Source: WGAL01 sp964570865
GTDB lineage: Bacteria; Bacteroidota; Ignavibacteria; Ignavibacteriales; Melioribacteraceae
Length of the DNA stretch: 29,682 bases
Direction: 5' to 3'
NCBI GenBank assembly: GCA_964570865.1
Contig: CAZMZM010000026.1
Coordinates: 1 to 29,682 of the forward strand
The position numbers and the translations under genes were made by a program. The notes beneath the pieces are model-generated. The model did no database searches and was not told where the DNA came from. It was given only the letters and a program-made list of their open reading frames with translations. Shown here one piece after another: positions 23,200 to 29,682 of this stretch. Position 1 is the first letter of the stretch; every line of letters begins with the position of its first letter.

Positions 23200-25101
23200 T
23201 TACTTGTTCTCCCAAACATTATTTGTTTTATCAATGTCCGGAATCAAAGAATTACCAAGTTCAACCGATTTAATAATTTTGTCTGTTTTAAAAGTTAATG
23301 TAATCAGTGATTTTTCCTTCCACTCTCTGATAGAGCGCTTTATTTCCTTGGAAGAACCATCATCAAAAGTAACTTTTATAAAAATTCGAGTCGGAATATT
23401 TCCTACTTTTTTAATACTGATTTCCGCTTGGTTATCTTTCCGAGAAACATTAAAGATAGCCAAGTCAGGTACGCCGTATTCATAAAACCAAGGATTCCAG
23501 AACCAAGCTAAATCTTCGTTTGCAGAATTATTAAAGCTTGTAAAAAAGTCCGTTGGTATCGGATGTTTCCCGTTCCACGTTTCGATGTAATTTAATAGCG
23601 CCTTCTTAAAATTTTCTTTTCCCATCATTTTCATTAATGCCATATAGGCGCAACCGGGTCTTCTGTAAAATGTAACTCTCGGAAAACCTCCTTTTACCGA
23701 AAAAGAGGGAACTACCAAAGGAACGTCAAGCATGAAGCCTGAGCCGTTTTCATAAGAGCTTACAATTCTTTCCCAATATTTTTTCTCGTTATCTTTCTGA
23801 AATCTTTCCTCAACATCGCGAGTAAAAAATGTCGCCCAGCCTTCGTCCATCCACGCATAAGTTCTTTCGTTAGTTCCCATAAAAAACGGAAAATAGTTAT
23901 GTGAAATTTCATGGAATACCAATCCGGCAAAACTTGCATAATTTTTCGGAGAACCGTCATTCGCCATCATCGGAGTTTCCATTCCTCCGCCGCCTCCGGG
24001 ATTGGCAACCGAAGTCATTTCGGGATAAGGAAACGGGTAACCCGGTAATTCGTGCGACATATAATCGATTGAAATAGCACCTATCTCGGCAGCGTCTTCA
24101 AAATTAGGAGTTCCGGGATTATACGCTGCTTGAACAAAAGTAGATTTAACTCCGGATAAAGAAGAATCGGTTACAACTTTCCGTCCATCCCAAAGATAGC
24201 TGTTACTTACGGCAAATGAAAAATCGGGTACGTGTATAGCTTTAAAATTCCAAGTCAGTTCTTTTTTATCAACGGTAACCGTACCGTTCTTTCTATCCTC
24301 TTCTGTAATTATTCTGATTACCTTTTCGGATTTTTTTGCTTCATTATATTTTTTATAAATATCCTGATTCAAAACTTCACTTCCGTTTTGTAAAACTCCG
24401 GTTGCCCACATAACCGTATTTTTAGGCAAAGTAATGTTTACATCATAATCGGAAAAATCATTATAAAACTCTACTATCCCCTGATAATCAATTTTATCCC
24501 AACCGGAAATATCATCATAAACAGCCATTTGCGGATACCAGTATGCAATAAACATATCGCCGTTTCCGAAGTTTCCCATTCTGTTCATTCTCTTTTGCGG
24601 AATAATAAAGGACCAACCAATTTCAATTTCAGCCTTTGTTTTCGGCATCATTGCGTTCTTCAAACGGATAAACATATTCGTTGAACCGCGCCTGATGCTT
24701 TTACTGGTATCGGAAATATTATATTCTTTTCCGTTAATTTTAATATACTTTATATCAACAGGAGGTAGAAAATCTTTGTTTCCCATATAATAATCTCGCT
24801 TAGCTCCGGCTTTCTGAAAATCTTGGTAAATGCGCATTACCAATGTTTTCAGCGTGTCGGGCGATTCATTAAAATATATAATCTTTTCATCACCGGAAAG
24901 AGTTGATTTTTCAACATCTACTTTTGCATTTATTTTATATACGGAATGATTCTGCCAATAATTTGGACCGGGAATTCCTTTTAATGTTCTAATTCCTTTA
25001 TTAACGGAGTTTCTTACTTCGCGCGGAATAAAAATAGAATTTTGTGCAAAGCTTATTGCCGTTAATGCTAAAAACAATATTAACAAAACTAATTTTTTCA
25101 T
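23200..25101 (-). CDS. Secreted M1-family metallopeptidase
   Basis: Zinc aminopeptidase-like protein of 633 aa with a signal peptide (MKKLVLLILFLALTAISFA, cleavage likely before Gln20). The N-terminal beta-domain runs to about 300. The zinc site is HEISHN with His397, Glu398 and His401, and Glu420 in the DEGWATFF helix. The substrate loop is GGGGMETP (369-376) instead of the classic GAMEN, as in the many Bacteroidetes-type M1 proteins. The C-terminal region after about 540 has a beta domain. The start ATG at 25101 follows AAAGG. It lies 18 bases behind the 5'-nucleotidase gene, so the two secreted enzymes share an operon. Confidence 0.9.
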   Translation of the reverse strand: MKKLVLLILFLALTAISFAQNSIFIPREVRNSVNKGIRTLKGIPGPNYWQNHSVYKINAKVDVEKSTLSGDEKIIYFNESPDTLKTLVMRIYQDFQKAGAKRDYYMGNKDFLPPVDIKYIKINGKEYNISDTSKSIRRGSTNMFIRLKNAMMPKTKAEIEIGWSFIIPQKRMNRMGNFGNGDMFIAYWYPQMAVYDDISGWDKIDYQGIVEFYNDFSDYDVNITLPKNTVMWATGVLQNGSEVLNQDIYKKYNEAKKSEKVIRIITEEDRKNGTVTVDKKELTWNFKAIHVPDFSFAVSNSYLWDGRKVVTDSSLSGVKSTFVQAAYNPGTPNFEDAAEIGAISIDYMSHELPGYPFPYPEMTSVANPGGGGGMETPMMANDGSPKNYASFAGLVFHEISHNYFPFFMGTNERTYAWMDEGWATFFTRDVEERFQKDNEKKYWERIVSSYENGSGFMLDVPLVVPSFSVKGGFPRVTFYRRPGCAYMALMKMMGKENFKKALLNYIETWNGKHPIPTDFFTSFNNSANEDLAWFWNPWFYEYGVPDLAIFNVSRKDNQAEISIKKVGNIPTRIFIKVTFDDGSSKEIKRSIREWKEKSLITLTFKTDKIIKSVELGNSLIPDIDKTNNVWENK

Positions 25102-25119
25102 ATTCGTGCCTTTGAAATT

Positions 25120-26865
25120 TTATTTTACAAATAATAATTTATAATCTTTCTTCTTCCCTTTTTCCGCCCAACTTTCGGGAATGACTTTCCAATTACCAAT
25201 CAGTTTTGGAGATATCGCTTTTTTCTTTTCAATATTTTTCATCATCAAAAACCGTAAATCTCTATCGGTAGATTTAATAATCCTTTTTGACAGTTTATTG
25301 TGTGGAATTCCCGCACCCTTTACCAGATGTCCGCCGCCCCCATTTCCTCTGTAGGAATTAACTGCAACTCTATATTCCTTAGTTTCTTCGAAAGGTGTTC
25401 CGTCTTGCATTGATAAAATATTTACTCTGTTTCCTTCAGGTTTACTAACATCAATACTGTATTTTATTCCGGCAGCCGAAGCAAAATTGTAAAACGGTGC
25501 ATATAGTTCCGGTCTGTTGGTTCTTTGGGAAATAATTTTGTTTCCGTTTTTGTCTAATTTAAATTTCAGCAAATCGTCATTTTCTGATTTCATACGGTTA
25601 AACCAGTTGGATGCGCTATATTCCAAAAATCCTTTTATCTCCTTCCCGCTAAGTTTCATTGTATAAAGAAAATTCTCGTAATGATATAGTTTAAACATAT
25701 CACGGACGTAAATTTTTCCTTTCTTTATCTCAGTGTTCATCGCTAACGGAGAAGCGAAAGAAATTTCTGCTCCGCTTATTTTCAATTGCAAAGAGTGAAT
25801 CAGATCTACAAATTTGGATTCGCCGAACAAAGCGTCGCTGCTTTTTACCGATTCCGTAAATTTTCCAATCGGTTTGTTAACCCAATTTTTAATAGCTTCA
25901 AATTGCGGCTTAAATGTTCTGACAAAATCTTCATCAGGTTTATAGTCTTTAGTTTTAACTAATTCTGATTTTATCGTTTTCTTCCAACCGTTTTTATCTA
26001 AAGTCAAATAAACATCTGCAACCCCAAATACAATTGCGGAATGCGTTCCGCCGATAATTTTAACGCTGTCTCCTACGCTGTTTTTAACGGAAAAATTCCA
26101 TCCGTGGTGGTCATGCCCAACGAAAACAATGTCAAATCCCGGAACTTGTTCGGCAACCAATCTACTGGCATTTTCATTCATGTAATCTTTGGTTTCTCCT
26201 CCGTATGATGGATCAACGCCGGAGTGAAATAAACCGATTAATAAATCAGGATGTTCTTTTTTCCGAATTATGGGAACCCATTTTTTTGCCGTTTCAATCA
26301 TATCGGCAAAATAGATATTTGTCCACAATACTTTGGGTAGCCAATTTGGTATTCCCGGAGTAATCATTCCGAGAACAGCTATTTTTACTCCGCTGCGTTC
26401 AGTAACAAAATAAGGAGGAAAGTACGTTTTACCGTTATCCTCGCGAATTGCATTTGCCGCAAGCCAAGGAAAATTAAGCTCGGAGGTCATCTTATCGTAA
26501 ACGGAATGCCCTGCTTCAATATCATGATTACCAACTGTTGCAACATCATATTTCATATAATTCATTACTTCGGCATAAAGATGTTTTTTGTCGGTGGCTA
26601 TATAATTGTAGTAGTAAACATCCGGTGTTCCTTGCAGAAGATCTCCGTCACTGAAAAGCAAAACCTCTTGATTTTTATCTGCTCTTTGTTCCTTAACGTA
26701 GGTGTAAATTTGCGCTAACGAATGATTGTCAGGTTTGTTATCGGTAAAATCATACGGGAAAATTGCGCCGTGAGTATCGGTTGTTTCTATTATTTTCAAA
26801 TGTACTGTTTGAGAAAACAAAACACTTGAAAACAAAAACAGAATTATTACAATTCTCTTTTTCAT
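25120..26865 (-). CDS. Secreted 5'-nucleotidase/cyclic phosphodiesterase-like protein
   Basis: Metallophosphatase of 581 aa with a signal peptide (MKKRIVIILFLFSSVLFS) that hydrolyses nucleotides outside the cytoplasm. The catalytic domain has TDTHGAIFPYD (Asp30, His32), FSDGDLLQG, VGNHDIEAG (GNHD 112-115), LFHSGVD and VGHDHHGW, the complete calcineurin-like metal set. The C-terminal 5'-nucleotidase domain (about 340-545) has the nucleotide-stacking region and GNGGGGH near its end. The architecture fits the UshA/CpdB type. The ATG at 26865 follows GGAG. It precedes the M1 peptidase gene by 18 bases. The exact substrate cannot be read from the sequence. Confidence 0.93.
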   Translation of the reverse strand: MKKRIVIILFLFSSVLFSQTVHLKIIETTDTHGAIFPYDFTDNKPDNHSLAQIYTYVKEQRADKNQEVLLFSDGDLLQGTPDVYYYNYIATDKKHLYAEVMNYMKYDVATVGNHDIEAGHSVYDKMTSELNFPWLAANAIREDNGKTYFPPYFVTERSGVKIAVLGMITPGIPNWLPKVLWTNIYFADMIETAKKWVPIIRKKEHPDLLIGLFHSGVDPSYGGETKDYMNENASRLVAEQVPGFDIVFVGHDHHGWNFSVKNSVGDSVKIIGGTHSAIVFGVADVYLTLDKNGWKKTIKSELVKTKDYKPDEDFVRTFKPQFEAIKNWVNKPIGKFTESVKSSDALFGESKFVDLIHSLQLKISGAEISFASPLAMNTEIKKGKIYVRDMFKLYHYENFLYTMKLSGKEIKGFLEYSASNWFNRMKSENDDLLKFKLDKNGNKIISQRTNRPELYAPFYNFASAAGIKYSIDVSKPEGNRVNILSMQDGTPFEETKEYRVAVNSYRGNGGGGHLVKGAGIPHNKLSKRIIKSTDRDLRFLMMKNIEKKKAISPKLIGNWKVIPESWAEKGKKKDYKLLFVK

Positions 26866-26973
26866 TTAATTATTCTCCACAAAAAAATATAATGATTATT
26901 TGATTCAATATTTACGAACTTCGTTTGTATCCCGACTTTTCAATCATTCAACGAAAAAATAATTTTTCAATAT

Positions 26974-27780
26974 TTAAAAATTATTCCGTTCAACCATCTC
27001 TTCACTAATTTTCCAAATTTTATTTTGAAGATTTTCGTCATAAGAAATATCGGAAGATTTCTGCACACGTTTATCCGCAAAATATTTACCGGATACATTT
27101 TCAACTTCATCAGATGAAGCAAGGTAAACAGAAGTTTCAGCTCCTTTTTCTACTGGCGCTCCTCCTATTCCCCATCCTGCTTGCAATAGCTTAGTACCTA
27201 TTACTCCGGGATGAAGAGCATTAACGGTAATATTTTTATCTTTGAGTAATCTGTTTAATTTGTATGTAAACAAAATATTACACAACTTAGAAAGAGCGTA
27301 AGCTTCTTCACCGTTATAATATTTTTCACCGTTTAAGTTTTCGAAATCTATATTAACCCAAGAGTGAACCATTGAGCTGACGTTTACAATTCTTCCCTTC
27401 ACTGATTTTTGTAACAGCGGAAGGAGTAATTTTGTAAGTAAAAAAGGAGCTAAATAGTTTACCTGAAATGTTGTTTCATATCTATCCGTGGTAATTATTT
27501 TTTTAGGCATAAACAGACCGGCATTATTAATTAGCACATCTAATTTTTCAAAACGACTGATAATTTCGTCAGCCATTTTTTTTACTTCGGAAAGGGATGA
27601 AAAATCAGAACAAATAAAATATATTTCAGAGGATGGAAACTCAGCTTTAAGTTCGTTTACTTTAGCAGAACACCGCTCTCTATTTCTTCCGTGCACTATA
27701 ACGGAAAACCCTAACTTTACTAATTGGCGGGAAGTTTCAAATCCAATTCCGTCTGTTGAACCGGTAACAAGAGCTAACAT
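26974..27780 (-). CDS. Short-chain dehydrogenase/reductase (retinol-dehydrogenase-like)
   Basis: A 268-aa classical SDR using NAD(P). The nucleotide motif TGSTDGIG (6-13) opens the fold; NNAGLF, the catalytic Ser in VNVSSMVHS and the YALSK active site (Tyr-x-x-x-Lys) are present. The NADP preference suggested by Arg in HGRNRERC and the LNALHPGVIGT-like segment resemble retinol dehydrogenase/WW-oxidoreductase-like bacterial SDRs. The ATG at 27780 follows GGAGAAAA. The substrate cannot be inferred. It stands alone between the 5'-nucleotidase gene and the plus-strand kinase. Confidence 0.9.
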   Translation of the reverse strand: MLALVTGSTDGIGFETSRQLVKLGFSVIVHGRNRERCSAKVNELKAEFPSSEIYFICSDFSSLSEVKKMADEIISRFEKLDVLINNAGLFMPKKIITTDRYETTFQVNYLAPFLLTKLLLPLLQKSVKGRIVNVSSMVHSWVNIDFENLNGEKYYNGEEAYALSKLCNILFTYKLNRLLKDKNITVNALHPGVIGTKLLQAGWGIGGAPVEKGAETSVYLASSDEVENVSGKYFADKRVQKSSDISYDENLQNKIWKISEEMVERNNF

Positions 27781-28032
27781 ATTTTCTCCATTCTAAAAAA
27801 CAAATTTATAAAATTTTTCGTTGATAATGACTAATTGAAACCCTCGGATTTTCTATGATAAATGTTGTTTTAATTAATTTTCATCAACTCATTTACTGTA
27901 ATTTTTCCTTTTATAACATATAATTCCCGAAGGTTTAAGTATATATTTCAAAGAAAAACGTACAAAAAAAGAACACATCTTTTAATAAATATTTTTCACT
28001 ATTTTTGTAAATAAATTATTCGGAGAGAAAAA

Positions 28033-29373
28033 ATGAGTAAAATAAAAAAGGTAATTAAACGAACCGGAACAATTGTTCCGTTTAAGAAAGAAAGAGTTTC
28101 AAACGCAATTTACCGTGCTGCGGTTTCCGTTGGAGGAAGAGATAAAAAAACGGCAGAAGAATTAGCAGAACAAGTAATTGAAATATTGGAAAAAATTTTT
28201 GGCGAAGATAAAATTCCGCATATCGAAGATATTCAGGATGTTGTTGAAAAAGTTCTAATCGAAAATGGTCATGCAAAAGTGGCAAAGGAATATATTATTT
28301 ACAGGGAAGAACGCGCAAGGGCACGCGCTGCCGAATCGAGATACGCATCAACACCAAACGAAAATATTCCTTGGGCAAAAATATGGCATGTTCTCGACTG
28401 GGCAATCGATAAAAACCTAAACAGTGTTGAAAAGCTCAATGCAAGAATTGCAAACGGAGAGTTTGCCACAATCGTCCACGAATCCGAAAAAGCTTACGAA
28501 AGGGAAATTGACACTGCTGTGGAGCAAATTGTTGAAAAAATCGGCTCATTAAAAATGGTAATGGTTAGCGGACCTTCTTCATCGGGAAAAACAACTACCA
28601 CAATAAAAATTGAACAACGTCTGAAAAAACACGGATATAAATTTGCCGTTCTAAATGTTGATAATTACTTTTTCGATTTGGAATTACATCCGAAAGATGA
28701 ATTCGGAGATTACGATTTTGAAACTCCTCAAGCTCTTGATTTGGATTTGATAAACGAACATCTCGAAAAACTGAGTAACGGGGAAGAAGTTATGCTTCCA
28801 TATTACGATTTCAAAGCAGGCAAACGCCATTTGAATCGTCAGAAAATGCAACTTCACGATAAAGAGATTATTTTAATAGACAGCTTACACGGACTTTATC
28901 CCAAATTCAGCGAAAATATACCGGCAGAAAAGAAATTCCGTCTTTACCTCGAACCGCTTCTTCAGATGAAGGGTAACGACGGCAAATATATTCGTTGGAC
29001 TGATATTCGTCTCATTCGCCGTATGCTGCGCGATTCGGTACAACGTGCATACAATCCCCGCCAAACACTGGAACATTGGCACTACGTCCGCTCCAGTGAG
29101 CTTAGGAACATTATACCGAACAACTCTAAAGCCGATTTTATCATTAACACATCTATGCCGTACGAATTGCCTTTGTACGCAGAAAAAATGACAAATCTTT
29201 TTAAAGAATGGGAAATCGCATTTAAGGATAATCCTCTTAAAATAGATGCCTTCCAAAGAGCGGTAAGAGTTTCTAAAATGCTCCAATCCATTACTCCCGT
29301 TGCAGACGACTCACCGATTCCAAAAGATTCGGTTTTAAGAGAATTCATAGGAGGAAGCATCTTTGAGTATTAA
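28033..29373 (+). CDS. ATP-cone / uridine-kinase fusion protein
   Basis: A 446-aa two-domain protein. Residues about 3-92 form an ATP-cone, the allosteric nucleotide-sensing domain of NrdR and class Ia/III ribonucleotide reductases (VIKRTGTIVPFKKERV at the start, KVLIENGHAKVAKEYIIYR at the end). Residues about 172-446 are a uridine/phosphoribulokinase-like P-loop kinase, with GPSSSGKTT (180-188), NVDNYF (208-213), the YDFETPQALDLD lid region, PYYDFKAGKR and a conserved ending REFIGGSIFEY. A linker of about 80 residues joins them. Function inferred: a nucleoside-kinase-like phosphotransferase regulated by nucleotide. The start follows GGAGAG. The stop TAA is the first base triplet of a repeat element, but the family ending is intact. 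Confidence 0.9.
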   Translation: MSKIKKVIKRTGTIVPFKKERVSNAIYRAAVSVGGRDKKTAEELAEQVIEILEKIFGEDKIPHIEDIQDVVEKVLIENGHAKVAKEYIIYREERARARAAESRYASTPNENIPWAKIWHVLDWAIDKNLNSVEKLNARIANGEFATIVHESEKAYEREIDTAVEQIVEKIGSLKMVMVSGPSSSGKTTTTIKIEQRLKKHGYKFAVLNVDNYFFDLELHPKDEFGDYDFETPQALDLDLINEHLEKLSNGEEVMLPYYDFKAGKRHLNRQKMQLHDKEIILIDSLHGLYPKFSENIPAEKKFRLYLEPLLQMKGNDGKYIRWTDIRLIRRMLRDSVQRAYNPRQTLEHWHYVRSSELRNIIPNNSKADFIINTSMPYELPLYAEKMTNLFKEWEIAFKDNPLKIDAFQRAVRVSKMLQSITPVADDSPIPKDSVLREFIGGSIFEY

Positions 29374-29475
29374 TTGAGAATTGATAATGGAGAATGGATA
29401 ATTTTGTTACCAAGTAATTTTTAATTTGAAAACATTACGGACAATTCTCAATCGTCAATTATCCACTCTCAATTA
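29371..29475. repeat. Palindromic repeat element, copy 1
   Basis: A 105-bp unit with 9-bp terminal inverted repeats (TAATTGAGA at 29371-29379 and TCTCAATTA at 29467-29475). Inner arms are also related inversely (GAATTGATAATGG / ATTATCCA), so it folds as a long imperfect hairpin. It is followed at once by a second copy. No open reading frame is inside. Similar GATAATGGAGAATGGATAATT-type repeats occur in many bacterial genomes; that is recalled, not tested. Its first triplet supplies the stop of the kinase gene. Confidence 0.8.
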
Positions 29476-29577
29476 CGAGAATTGATAATGGCGAATGGAA
29501 AATTTTGTTACTAAGTAATTTTTAATTTGAAAACATTAACCGACAATTCTCAATTGTCAATTATCCACTCTCAATTA
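29476..29577. repeat. Palindromic repeat element, copy 2
   Basis: A 102-bp unit aligning with copy 1 over nearly its whole length, with a handful of substitutions (for example GGAGAATGGAT to GGCGAATGGAA) and an altered left end. The right end TCTCAATTA is identical (29569-29577). The two are in direct tandem orientation, indicating local duplication followed by drift. Confidence 0.8.
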
Positions 29578-29682
29578 TTTATATATATTATATTTTTAAA
29601 ATTTAAAAGAAATAAAAACAATAATAATAGTGTTAATATGTTGATAGTCTAAAAAGCTTTGTTTTTGAGTTAATTTTCAATA
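29578..29682. other. AT-rich end of window
   Basis: The last 105 bases are almost entirely A and T, with no coding frame or hairpin that I can support. They may lead into the next gene beyond the window. Confidence 0.4.

Overview
The window is AT-rich bacterial chromosome with long runs of genes on the minus strand. It carries mostly housekeeping and metabolic genes and no phage, CRISPR array, rRNA or tRNA that I could recognise. The 2[4Fe-4S] ferredoxin with a long acidic insert, the secreted Gly/Ser/Pro-family peptidases and the low GC suggest a member of the Bacteroidota/Chlorobi/Ignavibacteria group. Unlike typical Bacteroidetes, many genes have clear AGGAG-like ribosome binding sites. 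The assignment is an inference from protein style; no marker gene here fixes it.

Layout. 1-341: a possible transposase remnant and palindromic DNA. 342-1019: secreted msrA. 1236-3745: rseP and dxr, overlapping by 1 nt (isoprenoid synthesis and envelope proteolysis). 3931-5540: a small unknown gene behind a phosphomannomutase/phosphoglucomutase. 6007-6264: rpsT. 6390-8430: trxB and queG. 8734-9996: an MBL-fold hydrolase and a ferredoxin, separated by a terminator-like hairpin. 10341-13637: a soluble PAS-histidine kinase directly followed by a sigma-54 response regulator. 13981-14313: DUF971. 14448-17069: a lipoprotein prolyl oligopeptidase and a hotdog thioesterase. 17145-17759 (+): a HAD phosphatase whose stop codon abuts rsmG. 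17760-21756: rsmG, mnmG and mnmE, with two parS-like palindromes between mnmG and mnmE. 22163-23131 (+): Sua5. 23200-26865: secreted M1 peptidase and secreted 5'-nucleotidase. 26974-27780: SDR. 28033-29373 (+): ATP-cone/uridine-kinase fusion. 29371-29577: a tandem pair of about 100-bp palindromic repeats.

How the genes work together. Several genes are translation-related: mnmE and mnmG (wobble U34 modification), sua5 (t6A), queG (queuosine), rsmG (16S methylation) and rpsT. The extracytoplasmic proteins (MsrA, prolyl oligopeptidase, M1 peptidase, 5'-nucleotidase) suggest scavenging of peptides and nucleotides, which would fit the cytoplasmic nucleoside-kinase-like protein, but this link is only an inference. 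The parS palindromes next to mnmG-rsmG suggest the window lies near the replication origin, although parA/parB and a convincing oriC are not in view.

I found no gene cluster that looks like a wholly new system. The best leads are the parS pair without adjacent parAB, the ATP-cone/kinase fusion, the tandem repeat that supplies the kinase stop codon, and an RNA-like hairpin behind rseP whose only imperfect pairs are G-U wobbles on the transcribed strand.
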